Positions 1-6,808 are shown, numbered from the stretch's first letter. The stretch: 10,342 bases of DNA from Massilia sp. (GCA_028291845.1 JAQGNM010000587.1:1-10342), one strand, 5' to 3'. Notes: generated from the letters alone by a model not told the origin. Program-made: numbers and translations.

Positions 1-1
1 C

Positions 2-529
2 ATCGGCCTGGCGACCGTGCGGCCCTCCCAAGCCGATCTGAAAACCGCGATGGAAGCGGGCCGCATCGACATCGCCATCGGCGCCTTCGAGAACGTCTCG
101 AGTGCGCTATACCAGCGCCGCCTGTTCCGCCAGCCCTACGTCACCATGTTCCGCGCCGGCCATCCGCTGGGAACGGGCACGCCGACCCTGCAAACCTTTC
201 AGCAGGCCCGCCACATCCTGGTAGCCTCCAGCGAAAGCCCGTACGAGCGCATCAACCAGCTGCTCGAAAAGGCCGGCGTGCGCGCCGCCAGCCGCTACCA
301 GGTGCCGCACTTCACCGCGGTGCCGTATATCGTCGGCAGCACCGACCTGGTGGTGACGGTGCCGCAGAAGCTGGCCGAACGTGCTGCGGCGCCATTCGGA
401 CTGGCCTATATCAAGCCGCCGCTGCGCTTGCCGGTGTTGCAGACAAATTTGTTCTGGCACCGCCGCTACGGGGAAGATGGCGGCAACCAGTGGCTACGCG
501 AGATCGTCGCAGGGATTTTCGTGGAGTGA
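2..529 (+). CDS. LysR-family transcriptional regulator, C-terminal part (5' end outside window)
   Basis: The reading frame is open from base 2, so the N-terminal winged-helix DNA-binding domain lies outside the window. The visible 175 residues are a LysR-type periplasmic-binding-like effector domain. It contains the 'DIAIGAF' strand, a 'GHPL' turn after the first subdomain, a 'FTAVPYIVGSTDLVVTVPQKLAER' region where the chain crosses back between subdomains, and a typical end, 'LFWHRRYGEDGGNQWLRE'. The pattern resembles the NahR/NodD/DntR/LinR subgroup, whose members bind small aromatic or other organic inducers; the effector here cannot be named. LysR proteins usually act as tetramers on promoters of nearby, often divergent, genes. 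Here the only visible neighbour is the GGT-like gene on the same strand after a 121-bp gap, so regulation of that gene is possible but not shown. The family call is firm and the target unknown. Confidence 0.88.
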   Translation: MGLATVRPSQADLKTAMEAGRIDIAIGAFENVSSALYQRRLFRQPYVTMFRAGHPLGTGTPTLQTFQQARHILVASSESPYERINQLLEKAGVRAASRYQVPHFTAVPYIVGSTDLVVTVPQKLAERAAAPFGLAYIKPPLRLPVLQTNLFWHRRYGEDGGNQWLREIVAGIFVE

Positions 530-650
530 GGGGGCAGCGACGGCGTCGGCGCGCGGCGCACGCACCAGACATCTGCGCCGCACGCTCGATGCTGTGCGCG
601 CGCGCTGGCGATTCGGTAGACTGGGGGCTGTTCATTCATCGGTAACTACC

Positions 651-2246
651 ATGCTCAATACCACCCGCTCCACGCGCGCCATGGCTGTCGCGCCCCACCA
701 CCTGGCCTCCCAATCGGCGCTGGCCGTCATGCGCGAAGGCGGCAACGCCATCGAGGCGATGATCGCCGCCGCCGCCACCATCGCCGTGGTCTACCCGCAC
801 ATGAACGGCATCGGCGGCGACGGCTTCTGGCTGATCGTGCCGCCCGGCGGCGATCCGGTCGCCATCGATGCCTGCGGGCCGGCGGCGCAAGCGGCCAGCA
901 TCGATTTTTACCGCCAGCAGGGCATGAAGTCGATTCCAATTCGCGGGCCGCTGGCGGCCAATACCGTGGCCGGCACGGTCGGCGGCTGGCAGGTGGCGCG
1001 CGAAGTCGCCGCGGAGCTGGGCGGCGCCATGCCGGTGGCGCGCCTGCTGCAGGACGCCATCGCGTATGCGCGCGGCGGCGTCGCCGTCACCGCCAGCCAG
1101 CAGAACGCCACCAAGTCGAAGTGGCTGCAGCTGCGCGGCCAGAGCGGCTTTGCCGGCCAGTTCACCATCGACGGCGCCTTGCCGCTGGCCGGTCAGCGCT
1201 TCATCCAGCCGCGCATTGCCGCCACATTGCAAGCGCTGGTCGACGATGGCCTCGACAGTTATTACCGCGGTCCGCTGGCCGGGCGCATCGCCGCCGACCT
1301 GGCGGCGGCCGGTTCGCCGGTGACCTTGGCCGACCTGGCCGGCTATCGCGCCCAGCGGGTGACGCCGCTGCACCTGGCCCACAGCCAGGGCGACGTCTAC
1401 AACCTGACCCCGCCCACCCAGGGCGCGGTGTCGCTGGCGATCCTCGGCCTGCTCGACCGCGCGGGCCTCGACCAGGTCGCGCTCGACTCGGCCGACCACG
1501 TGCACCTGGTGGTGGAGGCGACCAAGCTGGCCTTCGGCCTGCGCGACCAGTTCATCACCGACCCCGCCCACATGGCGTTGGCCGGACAGGCGCTGCTCGA
1601 CGGCGCCCGCCTCGACGACCTGGCAGCGCGCATCGATCCGCGCACTGCCGCGCCTTGGGGCGCCGGCAAGGGGCCGGGCGACACCATCTGGATGGGCGTC
1701 ATCGACGAATCGGGCCTGGCGGTCTCGTTCATACAGAGCATCTACCATGAGTTCGGCAGCGGCGTGGTGCTCGGCGAGACCGGCATCAACTGGCAAAACC
1801 GCGGCGCGTCGTTCAGCCTCGATGGCGACGCGGTGCTGGCTTTAAAGCCCGGCAAAAAACCGTTCCACACGCTCAATCCGGCGGCGGCGCGCCTGCATGA
1901 CGGCCGCGTGATGGTCTACGGGACCATGGGCGGCGACGGCCAGCCGCAAACCCAGGCCGCGGTATTTACCCGTCACGTGGTGTTCGGCCAGCCGCTGCAG
2001 ACGGCGGTGACGGCGCCGCGCTGGCTGCTCGGACGCACCTGGGGGCAGAGTTCGGACAGCCTGAAACTGGAAGGACGCTGGCCGGCTGAAATCGTCGACG
2101 AGCTGAAACAGCGCGGCCACGAGATCGACATGCTGGCCGACTTCGATGAAACCATGGGGCATGCCGGCGCCATCGTGCGCAATACTGACGGTGTGCTGGA
2201 AGGGGCGGCCGATCCGCGTTCGGACGGCGCGGTGGCATCCTGGTAG
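651..2246 (+). CDS. Gamma-glutamyltransferase-family Ntn-hydrolase (531 aa, probably cytoplasmic, atypical substrate pocket)
   Basis: This is a full-length GGT-fold protein. Such proteins are made as one chain that cleaves itself before a Thr, which becomes the N-terminal nucleophile of the small subunit. The large-subunit signature is present ('REGGNAIEAMIAAAATIAVVYPHMNGIGGDGFW', residues 28-60). The nucleophile is Thr345 in 'GDTIWMGVID', which would give subunits of about 344 and 187 residues. The oxyanion pair Gly-Gly is kept in 'GTMGGDGQPQ', and the family ending 'GAADPRSDGA' is clear. By hand alignment to E. coli GGT, the gamma-glutamyl-binding residues Arg114, Asn411, Asp433, Ser462 and Ser463 become Cys75, Tyr365, Ser387, His and Thr. 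It may therefore be an acylase or hydrolase of another amide rather than a glutathione enzyme. No signal peptide is seen, unlike periplasmic GGT. The ATG at 651 fits the family N-terminus although no clear Shine-Dalgarno precedes it; upstream in-frame codons would overlap lysR. Confidence 0.85.
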   Translation: MLNTTRSTRAMAVAPHHLASQSALAVMREGGNAIEAMIAAAATIAVVYPHMNGIGGDGFWLIVPPGGDPVAIDACGPAAQAASIDFYRQQGMKSIPIRGPLAANTVAGTVGGWQVAREVAAELGGAMPVARLLQDAIAYARGGVAVTASQQNATKSKWLQLRGQSGFAGQFTIDGALPLAGQRFIQPRIAATLQALVDDGLDSYYRGPLAGRIAADLAAAGSPVTLADLAGYRAQRVTPLHLAHSQGDVYNLTPPTQGAVSLAILGLLDRAGLDQVALDSADHVHLVVEATKLAFGLRDQFITDPAHMALAGQALLDGARLDDLAARIDPRTAAPWGAGKGPGDTIWMGVIDESGLAVSFIQSIYHEFGSGVVLGETGINWQNRGASFSLDGDAVLALKPGKKPFHTLNPAAARLHDGRVMVYGTMGGDGQPQTQAAVFTRHVVFGQPLQTAVTAPRWLLGRTWGQSSDSLKLEGRWPAEIVDELKQRGHEIDMLADFDETMGHAGAIVRNTDGVLEGAADPRSDGAVASW

Positions 2247-2275
2247 ACGCATAAATACGCACCCGGATACGAACA

Positions 2276-2308
2276 AAACCCGCCGGACGCAGCGCGCCGG
2301 GCGGGTTT
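2276..2308. terminator. Stem-loop terminator between convergent genes
   Basis: A perfect 9-bp inverted repeat, AAACCCGCC (2276-2284) and GGCGGGTTT (2300-2308), encloses a 15-nt loop. It lies 30 bp after the stop of the GGT-like gene and 34 bp from the stop of the convergent WXXGXW gene. On the plus strand the T-run is only TTT. On the minus strand the arm is followed by TTTTGTTC, so it could serve both genes, working better for the minus-strand one. This is a structure-based prediction only. Confidence 0.7.
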
Positions 2309-2341
2309 CGTGTTCATGAGACGGCGCCGAAGCGCCGCTCA

Positions 2342-2722
2342 TCAATTGCGGTTCGGGTTGTTTGGACGGTTGTCGTCGCGGTTACGCACGCCGTCGCCGT
2401 CGTTGTCCGCGTTGCCGCGTGCCCAGGCGCCGCGGGTCATGACCCATTTGCCGTCGCGCTCAGCCCAGGTCGGCTGGTTGTAGCGATAGCCACGGCGTTC
2501 CTTGACCCACATGCCCTTGGTCCAGACGTAGTGATTGTTACGCCACTCCCAATGACCGTTCTGCCAGGCGTAGCCGCGGCGTGCCGGCGGCGCGACTTCG
2601 TTACGTGGTGACGGCGGCGCTTCGCGCACGACCACGACAGCGGCCATTGCGGGTGCGGTAACGGCCACGCCGGCGCCGAACGAACCGGCGATCATGGTAG
2701 CGAGCAGGATTTTCTTGATCAT
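2342..2722 (-). CDS. Secreted WXXGXW-repeat protein with C-terminal Asp-rich calcium-type motif
   Basis: This 126-aa protein begins with a clear Sec signal peptide (Lys3-Lys4, a hydrophobic stretch from 5 to about 22, likely cleavage after 'APAMA' at 27). The mature part holds aromatic repeats of the YXWGXW/WXXGXW type: 'WQNGHWEW' (53-60), 'WTKGMW' (67-72) and looser Trp units at 86, 93 and 100. Proteins with this repeat, including BcpO-related ones of Burkholderia, are small exported proteins of unknown biochemical role. The C-terminus 'DNDGDGVRNRDDNRPNNP' (106-123) matches the thrombospondin type-3/calcium-binding Asp pattern, which suggests metal binding outside the cytoplasm. A good Shine-Dalgarno (AAGGAGAG, 2728-2735 on the minus strand) supports the start. 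It lies 129 bp downstream of the dehydratase gene on the same strand, far enough to have its own promoter. The family assignment is good; the function is not known. Confidence 0.85.
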   Translation of the reverse strand: MIKKILLATMIAGSFGAGVAVTAPAMAAVVVVREAPPSPRNEVAPPARRGYAWQNGHWEWRNNHYVWTKGMWVKERRGYRYNQPTWAERDGKWVMTRGAWARGNADNDGDGVRNRDDNRPNNPNRN

Positions 2723-2851
2723 GGTGTCTCTCCTTCTGTGTTGGTGTAGTAACGTTATAAGGCGTTAGCCAACTGGAGTATGTGCGCTGCCGCTCTTAGG
2801 CTCGTAACAATTGCTACCGTAACACTTTCGAAACATTGCCGCCATCGGTCG

Positions 2852-3811
2852 TTACGCGGTGACCAGCGCCGCGAAGCGCGCCAGGTCGACGTTGCCGCCG
2901 CTGACCAGGATACCGACGCGCAGGCCCGCCACCGGCACCACCCCGTGCAGCGCGGCTGCCGCCGCCAGGCAGCCGGTCGGCTCGACCACCATCTTCATCC
3001 GTTCGGCGCAAAATTTCATGGTGTCGACCAGCTGGGCGTCGCTGACGGTGACGATGGCGTCGACGTCGCGGCGGATCACTTCGAAGTTGTGCTGGCCCAG
3101 GTGGGTCACCATGGCGCCGTCGGCGATGGTGTCGGGCACGGCAATGGTCACCACCTCGCCCTTCGCCAGCGACTGGCGGCCGTCGTCGCCCGCTTCCGGC
3201 TCGACGCCGATCACCCGGCAGTTCGGGCTGAGCGCGCGCGCCGAAATCGCCGATCCGGCCAGCAGGCCGCCGCCGCCAAGGCACACCAGCAGCACATCGA
3301 GCGGGCCGGTCTCTTCGAACAGCTCCATCGCCGCCGTGCCCTGGCCGCAGATGACGTCGCGGTGATCGTAAGGCGGAATCAGGGTCATGCCGCGTTCAAA
3401 CGCCAGGCGGCGGCCGATCTCCTCGCGGTTTTCTTTATAGCGGTCGTAGACGATCACTTCGGCGCCGTAGCCCTTGGTCGCAGCCACCTTCAAGGCCGGT
3501 GCGTCGTGCGGCATGATGATGGCCGCCTTGATGCCCGACAGGCTGGCCGCCAGCGCGATGGCCTGGGCGTGGTTGCCTGACGAGTAGGTCAGCACCCCGG
3601 CGTGGCGCTGTTCGTCGGTAAAGCGCGCCAGCGCATTGCAGGCGCCGCGAAATTTGAAGGCGCCGGTGCGCTGGTAGTTTTCGCATTTGAAGAACAGCTG
3701 CGCATTGGCGCGCGCGTTGGCGGTGCGCGAGGTCAGCACGGGGGTGCGGTGGGCGATGCCGGCAATGCGGCTGGCAGCGGCCTGGATGTCGGAGAATTGG
3801 AGTGGGATCAT
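2852..3811 (-). CDS. Threonine/serine dehydratase or serine racemase (PLP fold type II, 319 aa)
   Basis: This is a single-domain enzyme of the tryptophan-synthase-beta superfamily. The PLP-binding Lys is Lys53 in 'TGAFKFRGA'. The substrate loop 'SSGNHAQA' (77-84) carries Ser78, matching the catalytic re-face serine of eukaryotic serine racemase. The phosphate-binding glycine loop is 'LGGGGLLAG' (178-186), and 'SGGNVDL' near the C-terminus holds the pyridine nitrogen. Glu204 and Asp210 in 'EPEAGDD' match the divalent-metal site of serine racemase. At 319 residues, with no C-terminal ACT-like regulatory domain, it is not the long biosynthetic IlvA. Likely activities are deamination of L-threonine/L-serine to 2-oxoacids, serine racemisation, or hydroxyaspartate ammonia-lyase; sequence alone does not separate these. 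The ATG at 3811 gives the expected family N-terminus ('FSDIQAAASRIAGIAHRTP'). The 17 bases upstream, which run into a REP element, contain no recognisable Shine-Dalgarno. Confidence 0.87.
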   Translation of the reverse strand: MIPLQFSDIQAAASRIAGIAHRTPVLTSRTANARANAQLFFKCENYQRTGAFKFRGACNALARFTDEQRHAGVLTYSSGNHAQAIALAASLSGIKAAIIMPHDAPALKVAATKGYGAEVIVYDRYKENREEIGRRLAFERGMTLIPPYDHRDVICGQGTAAMELFEETGPLDVLLVCLGGGGLLAGSAISARALSPNCRVIGVEPEAGDDGRQSLAKGEVVTIAVPDTIADGAMVTHLGQHNFEVIRRDVDAIVTVSDAQLVDTMKFCAERMKMVVEPTGCLAAAAALHGVVPVAGLRVGILVSGGNVDLARFAALVTA

Positions 3812-3818
3812 GATTCGA

Positions 3819-3968
3819 GGGGGACTGGTCGGGCCGCGTTCGGACCGAAGGTGCCTGTCCCAATGTTAGCGTGGAAGCAAAGTATATCGCTGATTAGTCG
3901 CCTAACAGATCAGGAAACAATTTGCCTCGGACTTAAGATGGGACAGGCACCTGCGGAGCCAGTCCCCC
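3819..3968. repeat. REP/BIME-like element, copy 1: two inverted hairpins with a 76-bp spacer
   Basis: The element has an outer 10-bp perfect inverted repeat (GGGGGACTGG 3819-3828 / CCAGTCCCCC 3959-3968). Inside it is a 14-bp perfect inverted repeat (AGGTGCCTGTCCCA 3849-3862 / TGGGACAGGCACCT 3939-3952). Each half can also fold by itself. The right half pairs GGGAC-A-GGC (3940-3948) with GCC-A-GTCCC (3958-3966) around an A·A mismatch. The left half pairs GGGAC-T-GG with CC-T-GTCCC around a T·T mismatch. This is the design of REP palindromes arranged as a head-to-head pair. The same element occurs again at 8878-8994. It lies between the sensor-kinase stop and the dehydratase start, both on the minus strand. 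Confidence 0.88.
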
Positions 3969-3988
3969 TGCTGGTCAAGTCTCGTTAT

Positions 3989-5359
3989 TTAAACCACCGC
4001 CATGCCGAGCTCGATATGCAAACCGCCACCCTCGCGATTACGCACATTCAAGGTCGCATTATGCCGCAGCACCACGCGCTCGACGATCGCCAGCCCGAGC
4101 CCGGCGCCATTGGCCTGGCCGCGCGCCGTATCGAGCCGGGTAAACGGTTTTAACAGTTGTTCGATCTGCGCCGCCGGCACGCCCGGGCCGTGGTCTTCCA
4201 GCTCGATGACGGCGCGCTTGACGCCGCCCACGCTGCGCGCGTGGCAGGCGATGTCGATCTCGGTGTAGCTGGCCCCTGGCGTGGCGCCATAGCGGCGGGC
4301 GTTTTCGACGATATTATTGAACACGCGCCGCAGGTCAGTCTCATTGCCCATCACCGTCACGCCCGGCTCGATGTCGGTGCGCACCCGCATCGACGGGATG
4401 CGTTCGGTGGCGCGGGCGACGTCAAACAGCAGCTCGCTGATATCGACCGGTACGAACGAGGACGCCTCGGTCGGCTTGGCGTAATCGAGAAACTGGCCGA
4501 TGATGGCGTCCATCTGGGCGATATCGGACTGCATGCCTTCGCGCGCCTCGAGCGACAGCTGGGCCATCTCGACCTCCAGCTGCATGCGCGTCAAGGGGGT
4601 GCGCAGGTCATGCGAGATGCCGGCCAGGATCAGTGCGCGGTCGGTTTCGACTTGCTGCAGGTCCTCGACCATCTGGTTGAAACTGCGGTTCGCTTCGATG
4701 ATCTCCTGCGCGCCCTTTTCGGGCAGGGGGGCGGGCCGCTTGCCCTGGGCGATGGCGCGCGCGGCGGCGGTCAGCCGGGCCAGCGGCAGGTTGATCAGGC
4801 TCGACAACAGCGCCGCGCCGATCAGCGACAGCACGCCGACCACGCCGGCCCAACCGAGCCACTGCACGCCCGACAGGCCGGACAGGCGCTCACGCTCGAG
4901 CATCAGCCAGTATTCGTCGCCGTCGATTTTGAAACTGACCCAGAAGCCGGAGATGCCGTTGACGCGGCCGGAAAAACGCGTGTCCTTGTCCAGCTTTTCC
5001 TTCACCAGCGCTTCGATTTCCGGCATCAGGGGGCTGGCCGGCGGCGGCTCGATGTCGTCGGTGGGCAGCACGGAGAAGATGCGAATGCCTTCGCTGGTGG
5101 CCAGTTCGAACAACAGCTCGGTACGCAGGTCGGGCGCCGAGTGGGTCAGCGCGGCGCGGGTGATGGTGACCACCGAAATCACCAGTTCGGCCGTCTGTTT
5201 GACCTGCGGGCCGCGCTGGACGGAGTTGATCATGGCGATCCACGAGCCCATCGACAGGGCCGTGAGCAGCCCCAGCATCAGGAAGGTGCGCCAGAACAGC
5301 CCGCTTTTGAACCACGACAGGCGCGGCGCGCGGACCGCTACGGCATCGGCGGCCAACAC
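3989..5359 (-). CDS. envZ: EnvZ-like sensor histidine kinase (OmpR partner)
   Basis: This 456-residue membrane kinase is close in size to E. coli EnvZ (450). Transmembrane segment 1 is about 21-45, a periplasmic sensor region spans about 46-165, and transmembrane segment 2 is about 166-189. A HAMP linker follows ('LPLARLTAAARAIAQGK' onward). The dimerisation domain carries the phospho-accepting His250 in 'AGISHDLRTPLTRM', almost identical to EnvZ. The ATP-binding domain has the N box ('FNNIVENARRYG', Asn353), the G1 box ('EDHGPGVP', 389-395 region) and the G2 box ('GAGLGLAIV', 418-426). It should autophosphorylate and pass phosphate to the OmpR encoded just upstream. The start is a GTG at 5359 whose G is also the last base of the ompR TAG, so translation is probably coupled. 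The next in-frame Met (28) falls inside the first membrane segment and is unsuitable. In some betaproteobacteria this pair is called RisS/RisA. Confidence 0.92.
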   Translation of the reverse strand: MLAADAVAVRAPRLSWFKSGLFWRTFLMLGLLTALSMGSWIAMINSVQRGPQVKQTAELVISVVTITRAALTHSAPDLRTELLFELATSEGIRIFSVLPTDDIEPPPASPLMPEIEALVKEKLDKDTRFSGRVNGISGFWVSFKIDGDEYWLMLERERLSGLSGVQWLGWAGVVGVLSLIGAALLSSLINLPLARLTAAARAIAQGKRPAPLPEKGAQEIIEANRSFNQMVEDLQQVETDRALILAGISHDLRTPLTRMQLEVEMAQLSLEAREGMQSDIAQMDAIIGQFLDYAKPTEASSFVPVDISELLFDVARATERIPSMRVRTDIEPGVTVMGNETDLRRVFNNIVENARRYGATPGASYTEIDIACHARSVGGVKRAVIELEDHGPGVPAAQIEQLLKPFTRLDTARGQANGAGLGLAIVERVVLRHNATLNVRNREGGGLHIELGMAVV

Positions 5360-6144
5360 TATCGCGGCTGGCCTTCAGGGATGAAGACGTAGCCCAGTCC
5401 CCATACCGTCTGGATGTACAAGGGAGAAGACGGATCGGGTTCGATGAGTTTTCGCAGGCGCGAAATCTGCACGTCCAGGCTGCGGTCGAACACTTCGTAC
5501 TCGCGCCCGCGCGCCAGTTCCATCAATTTTTCACGCGACAGCGGCTGGCGCGCATGGCGCGCAAACACTTTTAATACCGAAAATTCGCCGGTGGTCAACG
5601 GCACCGTTTCGCCGCTCTTTTTCAGCGTGCGGGTGCCGAGGTCGAGCACGAACTGGCCGAACTCGAAGGTTTGCGGGGTTTCCGACGGCGCGCCGGGGAT
5701 TTCATCGGGACCCTTGCGGCGCAGGACGGCGCCGATGCGGGCCACCAGCTCGCGCGGGTTGAACGGCTTTGGCAGATAGTCGTCGGCGCCCATCTCGAGG
5801 CCGACGATGCGGTCGACATCTTCGCCTTTGGCGGTGAGCATGATGATCGGCGTCTGGTCGCCGGCGCCGCGCAGGCGGCGGCAGATCGACAGGCCGTCTT
5901 CGCCCGGCAGCATCAGATCGAGCACCAGCAGGTCATAGCGCTCGCGCAGCCACAGCTTGTTCATGGCGGTGGCGCTTTCGGCGGTGACGACGGCGAAACC
6001 CTGTTCGGTCAGGTAACGCCGTAACAAATCGCGCAAGCGGACGTCGTCGTCGACCACCATGATCTTCGCCGAGTGACCGGCGATGGAGGTGCTTGTTGTG
6101 TTTGTTGTATTGGTGCCTGAATTTGATGGTTGAATCATGGTCAT
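5359..6144 (-). CDS. ompR: OmpR-family response regulator
   Basis: This is a two-domain DNA-binding response regulator of 261 aa. The receiver domain (about 27-142) has acidic-pocket Asp32/Asp33, the phosphorylation site Asp76 in 'LLVLDLMLPGEDG', Thr104 and Lys126 ('LPKPFNPREL'). The winged-helix domain (about 160-258) has the transactivation loop and recognition helix 'RSLDVQISRLRKLIE' and ends with 'YIQTVWGLGYVFIPEG', nearly the same as E. coli OmpR. Compared with E. coli (239 aa) there is an extra N-terminal tail of about 20 residues rich in Ser, Thr and Asn ('NSGTNTTNTTSTS'). The ATG at 6144 is preceded by GGCAGG on the minus strand. A second ATG at 6138 would remove only two residues. 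It is transcribed ahead of and overlaps the sensor kinase, so the two form one operon. The 197-bp divergent region upstream contains a candidate OmpR site. Confidence 0.95.
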   Translation of the reverse strand: MTMIQPSNSGTNTTNTTSTSIAGHSAKIMVVDDDVRLRDLLRRYLTEQGFAVVTAESATAMNKLWLRERYDLLVLDLMLPGEDGLSICRRLRGAGDQTPIIMLTAKGEDVDRIVGLEMGADDYLPKPFNPRELVARIGAVLRRKGPDEIPGAPSETPQTFEFGQFVLDLGTRTLKKSGETVPLTTGEFSVLKVFARHARQPLSREKLMELARGREYEVFDRSLDVQISRLRKLIEPDPSSPLYIQTVWGLGYVFIPEGQPR

Positions 6145-6220
6145 GAGCCTGCCGTGTTTGTCTTAGTGATGCTGCTATGGTAACGTCTTATCGCCGCGCA
6201 AGCAGCGTTGCTTTTAGGTC

Positions 6221-6250
6221 ATTACATACTGTTACAAACTTTACCCAATC
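6221..6250. promoter_or_regulatory. Candidate OmpR binding site: tandem 10-bp TTACA repeats
   Basis: Three consecutive 10-base units can be read: ATTACATACT (6221-6230), GTTACAAACT (6231-6240) and TTACCCAATC (6241-6250). OmpR dimers are known to bind tandem 10-bp half-sites with a GTTACA-like core, and the second unit matches this exactly. The site is about 77 bp upstream of the ompR start and about 90 bp upstream of the divergent gene, a reasonable place for autoregulation or shared control. It was found by eye; there is no binding evidence. Confidence 0.4.
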
Positions 6251-6340
6251 CGCCTTATGCCTGGAATCGAATCCCCCTACACTTGGGCCATAGCGCAATT
6301 AAGCTTATCTGGTATTACGGCATCGCGGAAGAGGGACACT

Positions 6341-6808
6341 ATGAATATCGCGCCTACTGACATTATTGCAGCAGCACCGCCCGGCACCAAAGGCAGCCCA
6401 CGTTCATCGGGCAAGTCCGGCCAGCTTCGCGCTCTGGTGATGGGCGTGATGCTGGCCGGCGCCGCTTTTTCGAGCGTCGCCAGCGCCGCCGGCATCTGGG
6501 ACCGTGACCAACGCGATCAGCGCGATCAGCGCGAGCAGCGTGACCAACGCGAGCGCCCGCAGCCGCAGCAGCAACCGATTCAGCCGCAGCAGGCGCCGCG
6601 CGACATGCCGCAGCAGCGCGAAGCGCGCCAGTTCGACACCCGCGCCTACGATATGCGCCTCGAGGAAGCCCGCCGCCAGCAAGCGCAGCAGCAGCAAGAC
6701 ACCGGACGCCGCGGCGGCGGCCGCCTGACCCCGGACGAGCGGCGCGAGTTGCGCCGCCAGATCAACGAAGCCGGCGTCGACCTGTATCCGAACACGCCGC
6801 GTCGCTGA
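6341..6808 (+). CDS. Exported Gln/Arg/Asp-rich protein of unknown function (155 aa)
   Basis: I do not recognise a named family. The ATG at 6341, preceded by GAGGG about 6 bases upstream, is preferred over the longer frame that opens at 6257. The protein has a long polar N-region (1-29) and a hydrophobic segment (about 30-49, 'LRALVMGVMLAGAAFSSVASA'). That segment ends in a plausible signal-peptidase site (SVASA-A), so it is a long signal peptide or a membrane anchor. Next come a near-perfect 'RDQ' repeat (54-72), a Gln/Pro/Arg-rich middle, and a more ordinary C-terminus, 'LTPDERRELRRQINEAGVDLYP' (129-150). That last segment looks like a folded or helical conserved tail and is probably the functional part. 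The composition points to a disordered envelope protein. It is divergent from ompR and shares its upstream region, so control by OmpR is possible but unproven. Confidence 0.75.
   Translation: MNIAPTDIIAAAPPGTKGSPRSSGKSGQLRALVMGVMLAGAAFSSVASAAGIWDRDQRDQRDQREQRDQRERPQPQQQPIQPQQAPRDMPQQREARQFDTRAYDMRLEEARRQQAQQQQDTGRRGGGRLTPDERRELRRQINEAGVDLYPNTPRR
6500..6556 (+). repeat. In-gene 9-nt tandem repeat encoding Arg-Asp-Gln
   Basis: Units close to CGCGATCAG repeat in frame, giving 'RDQRDQRDQREQRDQRER' (residues 55-72 of the exported protein). Third positions and one Asp/Glu position have diverged (GATCAG, GAGCAG, GACCAA). The array therefore looks older than a freshly slipped repeat but could still vary in copy number between strains. 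Confidence 0.75.

Noticed and set aside
381..650. N-terminal extension of the GGT-like gene into lysR
   Set aside because: The frame is open but overlaps the LysR effector domain in another frame, and the translated part is Arg/Ala-rich noise. The family N-terminus begins near the ATG at 651.
636..1796. 386-codon open frame on the minus strand opposite the GGT-like gene
   Set aside because: It is a shadow frame made possible by high GC content. It has no recognisable motif, and the opposite strand has conserved GGT signatures throughout.
2852..3811. Biosynthetic threonine deaminase IlvA
   Set aside because: The C-terminal ACT-like regulatory domain is missing (319 aa instead of about 500), and the metal-site residues resemble serine racemase/catabolic dehydratases.
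3819..3968. Miniature inverted-repeat transposon (MITE) with target-site duplication
   Set aside because: No matching direct repeats are visible at the two ends of either copy, and the internal hairpins with a central mismatch fit the REP design better. A MITE origin is not fully excluded.
3812..3988. Hairpins as an intrinsic terminator or riboswitch for the dehydratase gene
   Set aside because: There is no T-run after either stem, and the same structure recurs at 8878-8994 in an unrelated context, so a dispersed repeat explains it better.
4157..5392. 411-codon plus-strand frame opposite the sensor kinase
   Set aside because: The composition (many His, Gln, Asp, Arg) is typical of antisense translation, and the kinase frame has every expected histidine-kinase box.
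6283..6312. Sigma-70 promoter TTGGGC-17-TATCTG ahead of the exported protein gene
   Set aside because: Only about half of the consensus bases match in each box, too weak to report as a feature without transcript data.
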